Origin: CAVOKN01 sp963696505
GTDB taxonomy: Bacteria; Pseudomonadota; Gammaproteobacteria; Burkholderiales; Rhodocyclaceae
Direction: 5' to 3'
Assembly: GCA_963696505.1 (NCBI GenBank)
Contig: CAVOKN010000023.1
Location: 62,001 to 126,000, forward strand
DNA: 64,000 bases
The position numbers and the translations under genes were made by a program. Positions 46,273 to 56,109 of the stretch are shown piece by piece. The notes under the pieces were generated by a model. It made no database searches, was not told the origin of the DNA, and worked only from the letters and a program-made list of their open reading frames with translations. Position 1 is the stretch's first letter. Each line of letters starts with the position of its first letter.

Positions 46273-46821
46273 ATGGAACTGGCAAGCCGACGCGCACGAC
46301 CGAATGCACTGTTCGGGATCGCCATCGTGGCCGCACTTGTGACTTGCGGGGTGGCAGTCGGCCTGGCGCTCGGGTGGATTTCCGGGCCGAACTGGGCGGC
46401 CGACCTCGCTAATCGGGTGACTGGCGTGGCGGAGGCGGGTGGGACCGACACCGGGAAACACGTCCGGTCGGATTCGGCTGCGGCAGGGACCACCGCCAGC
46501 GCTTGTGCCGGCTGCGGTGTGGTCGAGTCGGTCCGTGCGATGGATGGTTCTGGCGAAGCGGCAGGCGCCGCTGCGGTGGCGGCAACGGCGGCCAATCAGC
46601 CGGCCAAGGTCAACGGTCGAACTGCCTTTGGCGTGTTGGGTGCCGTTGGCGGGGCCTACGGTGGAAATGCGGCGGAACTCAATGAGCGCGGCGCGCGTTA
46701 CCGGGTGACGGTGCGCATGGACGATGGCGGCACACACGCAGTGTATGCGTCCGTGCGCCCCGACGTCAGCGTTGGCGACAAGGTGCGTGTCCTGAACGGC
46801 GCTCTGAACACGCCGGACTGA
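46273..46821 (+). CDS. SlyB/17-kDa-like glycine-zipper envelope protein
   Basis: 182 residues. Uncleaved N-terminal anchor (ALFGIAIVAALVTCGVAVGL), a variable linker, then CAGCGVVESVRAMDG, a glycine zipper (FGVLGAVGGAYGGN) and a C-terminal beta domain (YRVTVRMDDGGTHAVYASVR ... VGDKVRVLNGAL), the layout of SlyB/Pcp-like outer-membrane proteins but with an inner-membrane-type anchor in place of a lipobox. Preceded by a sigma-54 promoter and a GlrR-type palindrome, it is the likely local target of GlrR. Weak ribosome site. Confidence 0.72.
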   Translation: MELASRRARPNALFGIAIVAALVTCGVAVGLALGWISGPNWAADLANRVTGVAEAGGTDTGKHVRSDSAAAGTTASACAGCGVVESVRAMDGSGEAAGAAAVAATAANQPAKVNGRTAFGVLGAVGGAYGGNAAELNERGARYRVTVRMDDGGTHAVYASVRPDVSVGDKVRVLNGALNTPD

Positions 46822-46907
46822 AAACGGATTCGTGTGGGGTCGAGGAGGGGGATCCCAGCAGCCAAGGTTTGATGGGTAGTTGCTCGCACGGGAGCCGCGA
46901 GCGAACG

Positions 46908-46937
46908 GGCGCGGCGGAAACGCCGCGCCATTTTTTT
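46908..46937 (+). terminator. Rho-independent terminator after the SlyB-like gene
   Basis: GGCGCGGCG / CGCCGCGCC with a GAAA tetraloop, then A and seven T. It is a strong terminator 87 bases past the stop. Confidence 0.92.
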
Positions 46938-47068
46938 CTCCCTGCACCGCAATAAGACTGCAACCATGCTCCCCTTGCCGATCGGGACAACTCCGGCCTG
47001 CCAGGGCGGCGACGGCGAAATCCGCGTTGCTATAATCGCCCGGCCGCCCCCTGCCCGAGGACCTTCCC

Positions 47069-48567
47069 ATGCTGGCCCGACTGAAGCGAAGCCGAGCGCT
47101 GCTCGACGACGCCGCACTGACACGCTTCGACCACGCCCTGATCGTCCTGCCCTTCGGTCGCGATGCCGATGCACTGCCTGAATTTCCCCAGCGTGCCCGC
47201 CTCGAGGCGGCCCTCAGGCGGCGCAAGATGAAGTTCGAGGATCTCGGCAAGACGCCGCTCGCGCTGCATCTGGAGCACGGCGGGTTGTGCGCCTACGTCA
47301 TGGTCGACCGCAACAAGCCGCGCTTCGAGCAACTCACCACGCTGCGCAAGGCGATCGCATCGCTGCTCGATGAGCAGCCGCGGGGCATCGCCATCGGTGT
47401 GTTCGGCGACGAGGCACTGCGCCAGGTGCTGGCGCGGGAGGCGCTCTATGTCGCCTGGATCAACGGGGTGCGTCTGCCGGTGCGCAAGAGCAAGGACGAA
47501 GGGCGTCCCCTGGAGCGCATCAGCCTGTTCGGCGCCGGCGGCGATTTCGACGACCTGGCGGCACTTGCCCGCGCCAACACCCTGGCGCGGGAACTGACGG
47601 TGCTGCCGCCCAACGAGCTGACCCCCAAGCGCTACCGCGAACGCTTGCGCCAGATCGCCCGCAGCCAGCATTGGCACATCGAGGAGTTCGACTACGGCAA
47701 GCTTTCCAAGATGGGTGCCGGCGCCTTCACTGCCGTGGCCCAGGGCAGCGACGAGCGCGACGCGGCCATCGTGCATCTGAGCTATGCGCCGAAGAACGCC
47801 CAGCTCACGGTGGCGCTGGTGGGCAAGGGCATCTGCTTCGACACCGGCGGCCACAACCTCAAGACCGCCAAATACATGGCCGGCATGCACGAGGACATGA
47901 ACGGGTCGGCGGTGGCGCTGGGCCTGATGCAGGCACTGGCGGAGCAGGACTTCCCGCTGCGCGTCGACGCCTGGCTGGCGCTGGCGCAGAACCATCTGTC
48001 GCCCGCCGCCTACAAGCAGAACGACATCGTCACGGCGCTGGACGGCACCACCATCGAAGATCATGCACACCGACGCCGAAGGGCGCATGGTGCTGGCCGA
48101 CACGCTGACCATGGCGAGCCGCGAGGCGCCCAACCTGATCGTCAACTTCGCCACCCTCACCGGCAGCATGCACTATGCCCTCGGCACGCGTTATTCCGGC
48201 ATCTTCGCCAGCGAGGACGGGCTCGGACAGTTGGCGGTCGCGGCGGGCCAGGCCAGCGGCGAGCGGGTCTGCCGGTTCCCGATGGATGCCGACTACGAGG
48301 CGGCGCTGGAGTCCAAGGTGGCGGACGTCAAGCAATGCACCCTGGAAGGCGACGCCGACCACATCCTGGCGGCACGCTTTCTCAAGCGCTTCACCCACGA
48401 CAAGCCCTGGCTGCACGTGGATCTTTCCGCCTCCAACAGCAGCGGTGGCCTTGGGCGCGGTGGCGAGCGACGTCACCGGCTTCGGCGTCGCCTGGGGCGT
48501 GGAACTGCTCAGGCGCTGGCTGGAGACCAAGCCGGCGCACGCCAAGGGGCGGCGGCGCAAGGGCTGA
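47069..48567 (+). CDS. M17-family leucyl aminopeptidase-like protein, two frame breaks
   Basis: About 498 residues after removing two extra bases (length 3n+2). N-domain from MLARLKRSRALLDDAALTRF; catalytic domain LVGKGICFDTGGHNLKTAKY (metal/catalytic Lys, Asp) and HEDMNGSAVALGLMQAL. The frame breaks at about 48057 (an extra A in ATCGAAGATC), resuming IMHTDAEGRMVLADTL with catalytic Arg, and again near 48444, resuming GAVASDVTGFGVAWGVELLR. The metal motif reads HTDAEGR where the family usually has NTDAEGR. It is a cytosolic metal-dependent aminopeptidase. It has its own promoter after the terminator at 46908. Confidence 0.85.
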
Positions 48568-48671
48568 GGTTTCGCCAAGGGATAGGCGTCCTGCGGAGGC
48601 TGACTTTCCGATCCTGCCCGCGTGCCAGATGAATGTCCGGGTGGCCGAAGGCGCTGTGCTTTTCCGCCCGC

Positions 48672-50123
48672 TCAGGCGCCCGGAGCAATCTCGCGATAGA
48701 CCGCCAGGTATTGCGCGGCGGCGTGCTGCCAGGTGAAATCGGTCGTCATGCCCGTGTCCTGGATGCGGCGCCATGCCGCCGGATCACGCCGGGCGGCGAT
48801 GGCGCGGTCGATCGCGTCGAGGAAGTCGGCGGCGTCGGCCGCGTCGAAGGCGAAGCCGTTGGCGGTGCCGGCGGCGAGGGTGGATTCGTTGGCGTCCACC
48901 ACCGTGTCCGCGAGCCCGCCGGTGGCGCGCACCACGGGGGGGGTCCCGTAGTGCAGGCTGTACATCTGGTTCAGGCCGCAGGGCTCGAAGCGCGAGGGCA
49001 TCAGGAAGATGTCGGCGCCGGCCTCGATGCGGTGGGCGAGGCCCTCGTTGTAGCCGATCACGGCGGCGAAGCGTCCGCGGTAACGCTCGCCGAGATCGAG
49101 GAAGGCGTCCTGCATCCCGTGCTCGCCGCTGCCCAGCAGGGCGAGCTGCGCGCCGCGGGCGGCGAGCTGGTCGCCGATCTGCACCAGCAGGTCGAGTCCC
49201 TTCTGGTAAGTCAGGCGGCTGACCACGCCGAGCAGCGGTGCTGCCGCATCGACGTCCAGGCCGAGTTCGCGTTGCAGCGCCGCCTTGTTGTGCGCCTTGG
49301 GTTCGACGTCGCCGGCGCGGTAGTGCGCGGCAATGTGGCTATCGTGGGCGGGTTCCCAGGCCTCGTCGATGCCGTTGAGGATGCCGGTGAGCTGCCCGGC
49401 ACGCAAGCGCAACAGGCCGTCGAGGCCATAGCCGAACTCCGGCGTCTGGATCTCCCGGGCGTAGGTCGGGCTCACCGTGGTAATGCGTTCGCAATACTGC
49501 AAGCCGGCCTTGAGGAAGGACAGGTTGCCGTGGAACTCGACCCCCTCCATGTGAAAGGAGTCTGCCGGCAGATCCAGCGGCGCCATCGTGGCGAGCGGGA
49601 ACAGTCCCTGGAACAGCAGGTTGTGGATGGTCACCACGCTCGGCGCCGGCTGCGGCAAACGCAGCCGCAGGTAGGCGGGGGCGAGCGCGCTCTGCCAATC
49701 GTTGCAGTGGAGGAGGTCCGGCTTCCAGGCGAGCGGCGAGACCCCGCTCGCCAGCAGCGCAGCCACCTTGGACAGCAGGCCGAAGCGCAGCCAGTTGTCG
49801 GTCCAGTCGAAACCACCCGGATCCTGGTAGGGGCCGCCGGGGCGGTCGAACAGCGGCGGGCAGTCCACCATCAGCAGCGGCACACCGCCTGAAGTCAGTG
49901 CCTGGTAGACGGTGGACGGCGGCAGCATGCCGGCGGGATGGCCGATCCCGGCCACTGGAACGCGCTCGGGGAAGGCCTTGACCAGCGCCGGGTAGGCCGG
50001 CACCAGGACCTGGGCGTCGATGCCCAGTGCGCGCAGTGCTGCAGGCAGCGCACCGGCCACGTCCCCCAGGCCGCCGGTCTTGACCCAGGGCGCGATCTCG
50101 GAAGTGGCGAACAGGACTCGCAT
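48672..50123 (-). CDS. glgA: Glycogen synthase
   Basis: 483 residues, GT5 family. N-terminal ADP-glucose motif KTGGLGDVAGALPAAL, DLLHCNDWQSALAPAYL, and the C-terminal GT-B motifs GVVSRLTYQKGLDLLVQI, LMPSRFEPCGLNQMYSLHYG and PPVVRATGGLADTV. It transfers glucose from ADP-glucose to glycogen. Last gene of the minus-strand glycogen operon glgC-GH57-GH57-aldolase-glgP-glgA; 26 bases separate it from glgP. Confidence 0.95.
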   Translation of the reverse strand: MRVLFATSEIAPWVKTGGLGDVAGALPAALRALGIDAQVLVPAYPALVKAFPERVPVAGIGHPAGMLPPSTVYQALTSGGVPLLMVDCPPLFDRPGGPYQDPGGFDWTDNWLRFGLLSKVAALLASGVSPLAWKPDLLHCNDWQSALAPAYLRLRLPQPAPSVVTIHNLLFQGLFPLATMAPLDLPADSFHMEGVEFHGNLSFLKAGLQYCERITTVSPTYAREIQTPEFGYGLDGLLRLRAGQLTGILNGIDEAWEPAHDSHIAAHYRAGDVEPKAHNKAALQRELGLDVDAAAPLLGVVSRLTYQKGLDLLVQIGDQLAARGAQLALLGSGEHGMQDAFLDLGERYRGRFAAVIGYNEGLAHRIEAGADIFLMPSRFEPCGLNQMYSLHYGTPPVVRATGGLADTVVDANESTLAAGTANGFAFDAADAADFLDAIDRAIAARRDPAAWRRIQDTGMTTDFTWQHAAAQYLAVYREIAPGA

Positions 50124-50149
50124 GCTAATTCAGTGCCGGCGCTGCACGC

Positions 50150-52702
50150 TCACAGCCACACCATCATCCCCATTTCGAAGGGGTGGGTGAGCAGTTCGTG
50201 GGAGGGATAGAGGCGGAACTTGTACTCGATCTTGCCGCACATCTCCGGGGTCAGTTCGAGCTCGTAGAGGTGCTCACTCCCGCTGGCGCGTCCCGAGTAC
50301 TCCATGGTGAAGCGCTTGGCGCCCTTGGTCTGACCGTCGCTGGAGGGGCGCCCCACCAGCAGTTCCACCGTGACGTCTTCCGGCGAAAGGCCGCCGAGGT
50401 TCACGGATATCTCGAAGCGCACCGAATCGCCGAAGCCGATGCGCCGCGACGGTGTGTCGATGCGGCGCATGCGTACCTCGTTCCAGGCGCCGCGCACCTT
50501 GGCCTTCCAGTTCGCCAGTTCCTTGGCGCCGGCGAAGTTGTCCTGGCTGAAGCGGCGCCATTGCTGGGTCGCGGGCAGGTAGAACTTGCTCACGTACTCG
50601 CCGACCATGCGCGCCGTGTTGAAGCGCGGCAGCAGGGTTGCGATCGCGCGCTTGCTCATCTGCACCCAACCGGGCGAGAAACCCATCGGGCCCAGGTTGT
50701 AGTACAGGGGAATGATGGTGTCCTGAAGCAGTTCGTACAGTGTGCGCCCTTCCTCCTGGTTGCGGCGCGAGTCGTCCAGCGCGTCGGAGGCGGGTTTCAC
50801 GCCCCAGCCGTTCCTGCCGTCGTAGCCCTCGCCCCACCAGCCGTCGAGCACCGACAGGTTGAGTACGCCGTTGAACGCGGCCTTCATCCCTGAGGTGCCC
50901 GAGGCTTCCAGCGGATAGACCGGGTTGTTGAGCCAGATGTCCACGCCCGAGACGAGGCGGCGTGCAAGGCGCAGGTCGTAGCCTTCCACGAGCAGGATCT
51001 TGCCCTCGAACTCGGGCATGCGCGACACCTGGGAAACGCGGCGCAGCACCTCCTGGCCGGGCTGGTCGGCCGGGTGGGCCTTGCCGGCGAAGATGAACAC
51101 GATCGGGCGCTGCGGGTCGGACGTCAGTTCCCGCAGCCAGTCGAGGTTCTCGAACATCAGTGTGGCGCGCTTGTAGGTGGCGAAGCGCCGCGCGAAGCCG
51201 ATGGTCAGCACGTGTGGATTGGCCGGGTCGGCCCACTTCAGCATGCGGTCCAGGTGGGCCTCGGAACCCTGGTTGCGCAGGTGCTGGTCGGCGATGCGCC
51301 GCCGCACCAGGTGCAGCATCTGCGCCTTGAGCGACTGACGGATGCTCCAGAAGAGCTGGTCCGGGATCGAGTTGATGCCGTCCCAGCAGGCCTGATCGGT
51401 CAGTCGCTGGCTCCAGCCGGGGCCGAGGAAGCGGTCGAACAGTTCGTGCCAGTCCTGGGCCAGGAAGGTAGGCACGTGTACGCCGTTGGTGACGTAGGTG
51501 ACCGGGTTGTCCTCGGGCTCGATCTGCTGCCAGAGGTGGGACAGGATCTCCGCCGACACGTCGCCATGGATGCGCGATACGGCGTTCTGGAAGCGCGAGC
51601 CGCGCACCGCCAGCGAAGTCATGTTGAAGTCACCGCTGCCCTCGGCACGGCCGAGCGGCATCAGCTCGTCGGTGCGCACCTTCATGTCCTGGCAGCAGCG
51701 GTCGAAGTAGCGCCGGATCATGTCTTCGGCGAAATGATCGTGGCCGGCGGGAACCGGCGTGTGGGTGGTGAACACCGTGTTCGCCGCCACCGCCTCGAGG
51801 CCGGCGGCAAGGCTCATTCCCTGGCTGACCAGCTCGCGCATGCGCTCCAGGATCAGGAAAGCCGCGTGGCCTTCGTTGATGTGCCACGCGGTGGGCTTGA
51901 GGCCGAGTGCGCGCAGTGCTCGCACGCCACCGACGCCGAGGATGATTTCCTGCTCGATGCGGGTGGTGCGATCGCCGCCATAGAGCCGGTGGGCGATGTC
52001 CCGGTCATGGGGCGTGTTCTCGTCGAGGTCGGTGTCGAGCAGGAACAGCCGCACGTGGCCCACCCGGACCTGCCATACCTTGACCGCGACGTTGCGTTCG
52101 AGGATCTCGACCGTGACGCGCACGTCGCTGCCGTCCTCCTGGGTCATCGGCGTGATCGGCAGGTCGTCGAAGTCGGAGTCGCCGTACTGCGCGTGCTGGC
52201 GCCCTTCCGCATCGATGGTCTGGGAAAAGTAGCCCTGGCGGTAGAGCAGCCCGACACCGATGAAGGGCAGACGCATGTCGCTCGCCGCCTTGCAGTGATC
52301 CCCGGCGAGGATGCCCAGGCCGCCGGAGTAGATCGGCAGGCTCTCGTGGAAACCGAACTCGGCGCAGAAGTAGGCCACCAGGTCCGACTGGCGCAGCCGC
52401 TCGGCGCCGTTGTGGCGCATCGGCTCGTTGTGGTAGGTGTCGTAGCTGGACAGCACCCGGTTGTAGGAGCCGAGGAAGATCGGATCGTCGGCGGCGTCGA
52501 TCAGCCGCTGCTGGTCGATGCGCTTGAGGAAGGCCTTGGGACTGTGCCCCACCGACTGCCAGAGGCCGGGGTGCAGCCGCGCAAACAGCGAGCGCGTGGG
52601 ACGGTCCCAGCTGTACCAGAGGTTGTTGGCGAGGTCTTCGAGCCGCGCCAGACGCTGCGGCAGGTTGGGGTTTACTTCGAGGAGGTAAGGGGTGCCAGGC
52701 AT
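50150..52702 (-). CDS. glgP: Alpha-glucan phosphorylase
   Basis: 850 residues, GT35 family of the shorter-N-terminus, thermostable type (starts MPGTPYLLEVNPNLPQRLAR). Motifs: PIYSGGLGILAGDHCKAASD, TAWHINEGHAAFLILERMRE, and the PLP-lysine segment EASGTSGMKAAFNGVLNLSV. A C-terminal extension of about 130 residues forms a beta domain (GGLSPEDVTVELLVGRPSSD). It releases glucose-1-phosphate from glycogen. Intact; overlapping plus-strand frames are shadows. Confidence 0.93.
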   Translation of the reverse strand: MPGTPYLLEVNPNLPQRLARLEDLANNLWYSWDRPTRSLFARLHPGLWQSVGHSPKAFLKRIDQQRLIDAADDPIFLGSYNRVLSSYDTYHNEPMRHNGAERLRQSDLVAYFCAEFGFHESLPIYSGGLGILAGDHCKAASDMRLPFIGVGLLYRQGYFSQTIDAEGRQHAQYGDSDFDDLPITPMTQEDGSDVRVTVEILERNVAVKVWQVRVGHVRLFLLDTDLDENTPHDRDIAHRLYGGDRTTRIEQEIILGVGGVRALRALGLKPTAWHINEGHAAFLILERMRELVSQGMSLAAGLEAVAANTVFTTHTPVPAGHDHFAEDMIRRYFDRCCQDMKVRTDELMPLGRAEGSGDFNMTSLAVRGSRFQNAVSRIHGDVSAEILSHLWQQIEPEDNPVTYVTNGVHVPTFLAQDWHELFDRFLGPGWSQRLTDQACWDGINSIPDQLFWSIRQSLKAQMLHLVRRRIADQHLRNQGSEAHLDRMLKWADPANPHVLTIGFARRFATYKRATLMFENLDWLRELTSDPQRPIVFIFAGKAHPADQPGQEVLRRVSQVSRMPEFEGKILLVEGYDLRLARRLVSGVDIWLNNPVYPLEASGTSGMKAAFNGVLNLSVLDGWWGEGYDGRNGWGVKPASDALDDSRRNQEEGRTLYELLQDTIIPLYYNLGPMGFSPGWVQMSKRAIATLLPRFNTARMVGEYVSKFYLPATQQWRRFSQDNFAGAKELANWKAKVRGAWNEVRMRRIDTPSRRIGFGDSVRFEISVNLGGLSPEDVTVELLVGRPSSDGQTKGAKRFTMEYSGRASGSEHLYELELTPEMCGKIEYKFRLYPSHELLTHPFEMGMMVWL

Positions 52703-52801
52703 TTTGTTTTTCGACGGAAGTGGTGGAACTGAATCGAGGGCGTTCTGCGCTCGGCCCGCGACCGAAAGTCAGCCGCCGGCGAGCGGCGGCCGAGTGTTGC
52801 C

Positions 52802-53854
52802 TCAGGCGATCGTGATGTCCGGCGCCAGGTACACGTCCTGGATTGCGTTGAGCAGCGCCACGCCTTCGCCCATCGGCTTCTGGAAGGCCTTGCGCCCCGA
52901 GATCAACCCCGTTCCCCCGGCGCGCTTGTTGATCACCGCAGTGCGCACCGCCTGCGCCAGGTCACCGGCGCCCTTCGATTCGCCGCCGGAATTAATCAGG
53001 CCGGAACGCCCCATGTAGCAGTTGGCCACCTGGTAGCGCACCAGGTCGATCGGGTGGTCGGTGGTCAGCTCGCTATAAACCTTGGGGTGGGTCTTGGAGA
53101 ACTTGACGGCGTTGAAGCCGCCGTTGTTCTCCGCCATCTTCTGCTTGATGATGTCCGCCTCGATGGTGACGCCCAGGTGGTTGGCCTGGCCGGTCATGTC
53201 CGCCGAGACGTGGTAGTCGGTGCCGTCCTGCTTGAAGGCGTTGTTGCGCAGGTAGCACCACAGGATCGTCACCATGCCGAGCTCATGGGCGCGCTGGAAC
53301 GCCTGGGACACTTCCCATATCTGGCGCCGCGATTCCGCCGAGCCGAAGTACACCGTCGCGCCCACCGCCACCGCCCCCATCTCGAAGGCCTGGTCGATCG
53401 ACGCGAACATCGACTGGTCGTAGGTGTTGGGGTGCGACAGAAATTCGTTGTGGTTGAACTTGAGCACGAAGGGGATCTTGTGCGCGTACTTGCGCGACAC
53501 CGCTCCCAGCACGCCCAGGGTCGAGGCCACCGCGTTGCAGCCGCCCTCGATGGCGAGCTTGACGATGTTCTCGGGGTCGAAATAGGCCGGGTTGGGCGCG
53601 AAGGATGCGCCGGCGGAGTGCTCGATTCCCTGGTCCACCGGCAGGATCGACACGTAGCCGGTGCCGGCAAGCCGCCCGTGGTTGAACAATTGCGCCAGGC
53701 TGCGCAGCACCGGCGGCTTGCGGTCGCTGGCCGCGACGACACGATCGACGAAGTCGGGGCCCGGCAGGTGCAGATGCTCCTTCGGGATGCCTTTGCAGGT
53801 GTGGTTGAGCAGTGCGTCGGCGTCGTTGCCGAGCAGTTTGACGATGTCGGTCAT
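52802..53854 (-). CDS. fbaB: Class I fructose-bisphosphate aldolase (FbaB/DhnA type)
   Basis: 350 residues from MTDIVKLLGNDADALLNHTC, chosen because GGGAGGGG lies 5 bases upstream. TIM-barrel aldolase with YVSILPVDQGIEHSAG, the FVLKFNHNEFL segment, GAVAVGATVYFGS and GRSGLINSGGESKGAGDL. It forms a Schiff base with fructose-1,6-bisphosphate. Its place among glycogen genes links stored glucan to glycolysis or gluconeogenesis. The assignment to FbaB rather than a related archaeal-type aldolase is by overall similarity. Confidence 0.88.
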   Translation of the reverse strand: MTDIVKLLGNDADALLNHTCKGIPKEHLHLPGPDFVDRVVAASDRKPPVLRSLAQLFNHGRLAGTGYVSILPVDQGIEHSAGASFAPNPAYFDPENIVKLAIEGGCNAVASTLGVLGAVSRKYAHKIPFVLKFNHNEFLSHPNTYDQSMFASIDQAFEMGAVAVGATVYFGSAESRRQIWEVSQAFQRAHELGMVTILWCYLRNNAFKQDGTDYHVSADMTGQANHLGVTIEADIIKQKMAENNGGFNAVKFSKTHPKVYSELTTDHPIDLVRYQVANCYMGRSGLINSGGESKGAGDLAQAVRTAVINKRAGGTGLISGRKAFQKPMGEGVALLNAIQDVYLAPDITIA

Positions 53855-53963
53855 GATTCCCCTCCCGAAAAAACGACGGTGCATCTTATCACCGGCATGC
53901 GCCACCGGAAACGCCGGGGCATGGCGAGCGCCGCGCCCCGGATTGCGGCGAACGACGGTGCGC

Positions 53964-56006
53964 TCAGTCCCGCGAGCCGCCGCCCGGCAGAACATCTAGG
54001 GTGAGCGTCATCTCGCAGGGCGGGCCGTCGAGCGGCCAGGAAAGGTTCAGGCATACCCCCTGCATGATCTTCTCGAAGCCCGCTTCCGAAAGCGACACGG
54101 TGTGGTAGGGCGCAGCGTTGAGGGTCACCGGGCGGGTGGCGCCGATCAGCACGGCGCCGCCGAGCACGCCGTCCTCCAGTCGGATGTGGCGGAAGCCCGC
54201 CAGCACCAGTTGCTGGCCGAAGCCGCAGGGCACCGAGCCATCCTCCAGCACGTAGCGACCGGCGAAGCCGTCGCAGCTCGGCATCGCGAGGTTCAACTGG
54301 GTGCTGAAGCGCCCGCCGCGCTGGCCGGCGAACTGGCAGTGCCAGCTCGCGGTGAACCTGGTCCCGTCGAGGGACAGGTGCTTGTCGACCCGGCCTTCGG
54401 GCACTGTGGCGACGAAGTGCAGCATGTGCAGCGGCGCGGCGGCCTGCACCAGTTCGTAGGTGGCGAGCTCGTGCCGTGTATTGTCGGCCTGCATCCAGGT
54501 ATCCACCAGTATCGCCCGCGGCCGCGCGTTGACAGCGAGGTCCGCGGCCGAGATCTCGTGCTTGAACTGCACCCGGTCGTGCGCCGAGGCGATGCCTGTG
54601 CCCTCGTGGCGCGTCTCCTTGAGGCCGTCGATCCGGCCATGGTAATGCTCGCGGATGCGGCGCAGGGTGTCGCCGAAGTTGTGGCGCAGGGCATAGCTGT
54701 CGAACTCGTGGGGGGCGGCGAGGCCGTCGAGCCGCACCAGGAACTGCAGGCTGGCGTTGTGCAGCGCAACCTCCTCGCGTCCGTCGTGGTCGAGGTCGGC
54801 GCGGGCGATCGGCTGGCGCGGCGCGGCGGCGTCGAGTGCCTGTTCCAGTTCGAGAAGGTTGTTCCAGATGGCGCGCCGCAGGTGAGGGAGATAGAGGCCG
54901 CCGAACAGCCCGTGCCAGTAGGCGTCGTTGGCCTGCGCGCGGTACAGCGCGTCGCGCATGCCGTCGTGGCGATGGGCCGCCGGCAGTGCGTCGAGGCGCT
55001 GCGACAATTGCAGCATGCGCTTGTGCATCCAGTTGGACTCGGGGTAGCGGCTGAAGAAGTTGCGCCAGATGCCGCCGCGCAGGAAGGGCTTGGTCTGCTC
55101 GAAGCGTCCTGCCTCGCGCTCCTGCTGGAGCAGCGCGGCGTAAGTGTCGGCAGCCGCTGCCGACAGCGTCCATTCGTTCATCTCGATGTAGGACGTGGTC
55201 GGCAGATAGACGATGCCGCGGGTGCGGGCGTCGGCGTGGAACTGCTCGTAGGTCGCGGTGCGGATCTTCGGCGAACCCAGCACGCCGCGGATGAACTGCT
55301 CCAGCCAGCCCTTGGTGTAGACCCACTCGTAGGTCTCGGGCCAGATGCCGAACTTCTCGATGTCGTCGAAATAGATGGCGCCCTGATGGCCCTGGTCCGC
55401 CAGGCTTTCGAGGTAGCCCACGGTCTCGCCGGCGGGCGAGAAGGGCAGGCGGTAGCGCAGCGCCTCGGAGATCGGGAACAGGTCGATGCTGCGGCCGTCC
55501 TCCTCGGTGCTGTAGTAGCCGTCGAGCTCGCGGTTGGTCTTGCCGGTGCACAGGAAGTGGTAGTCGTCCACCACCACGTAGCGGATGTCCGAATCGGCCA
55601 GCGCCGGCACCACCGTCGCCTCCCAGACGCGTTCGGTGAGCCAGGCGCCTCGGGGCCGGCGGCCGAAGTAGTCCTCGATGCGCTTGCCGGCGGCGGCGAG
55701 CTGGCCGAGTCGGTCGCGCGACGGCAGCGAGGCCAGCACCGGCTCGCAGTGGCCCGAGCTGAACAGTTCCACCTGACCGCGCACCACCATCTCCTGCAGC
55801 AGCGCCATGTCCTCGGGGAACTTGTCGATCAGATAGTCGAGTAACCAGCCGGAGAAATGCGCGGCGAAGCGGAACTCCGGGAAGCGGTGCAGCGTTTCGA
55901 GGAAGGGCTTGTAACAGCGCAGATGGGCTTCGTCGATGACTTCGGGGAAGTTGCCGACCGGCTGGTGGGCGTGCACGCCGAGCAGGAGCGATACGGGTGG
56001 GTTCAT
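53964..56006 (-). CDS. GH57 alpha-amylase/4-alpha-glucanotransferase with C-terminal DUF1925/1926-like domains
   Basis: 680 residues from MNPPVSLLLGVHAHQPVGNF (ATG 56006). The GH57 barrel begins with HAHQPVGN, ELFSSGHCEPVLASLP, the region WLTERVWEATVVPALADSDI (conserved Glu), VVVDDYHFLCTG and GAIYFDDIEKFGIWPETYEW. The catalytic nucleophile and acid/base could not be fixed without alignment. The C-terminal half is beta-rich. It is likely to rearrange or trim glucan chains inside the cell. No signal peptide. One of two GH57 enzymes in tandem; they are diverged paralogues, not recent copies. Confidence 0.85.
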   Translation of the reverse strand: MNPPVSLLLGVHAHQPVGNFPEVIDEAHLRCYKPFLETLHRFPEFRFAAHFSGWLLDYLIDKFPEDMALLQEMVVRGQVELFSSGHCEPVLASLPSRDRLGQLAAAGKRIEDYFGRRPRGAWLTERVWEATVVPALADSDIRYVVVDDYHFLCTGKTNRELDGYYSTEEDGRSIDLFPISEALRYRLPFSPAGETVGYLESLADQGHQGAIYFDDIEKFGIWPETYEWVYTKGWLEQFIRGVLGSPKIRTATYEQFHADARTRGIVYLPTTSYIEMNEWTLSAAAADTYAALLQQEREAGRFEQTKPFLRGGIWRNFFSRYPESNWMHKRMLQLSQRLDALPAAHRHDGMRDALYRAQANDAYWHGLFGGLYLPHLRRAIWNNLLELEQALDAAAPRQPIARADLDHDGREEVALHNASLQFLVRLDGLAAPHEFDSYALRHNFGDTLRRIREHYHGRIDGLKETRHEGTGIASAHDRVQFKHEISAADLAVNARPRAILVDTWMQADNTRHELATYELVQAAAPLHMLHFVATVPEGRVDKHLSLDGTRFTASWHCQFAGQRGGRFSTQLNLAMPSCDGFAGRYVLEDGSVPCGFGQQLVLAGFRHIRLEDGVLGGAVLIGATRPVTLNAAPYHTVSLSEAGFEKIMQGVCLNLSWPLDGPPCEMTLTLDVLPGGGSRD

Positions 56007-56109
56007 GTGTGGTCTGCGGTCTCGGTTTCTCAATTCATCCGGCATCGGATGCCGGGTTGCGGCGCGAGCCCTGAGGCGCGCGCCTGTGGATTGCCCTGAG
56101 CGGCGGCGA

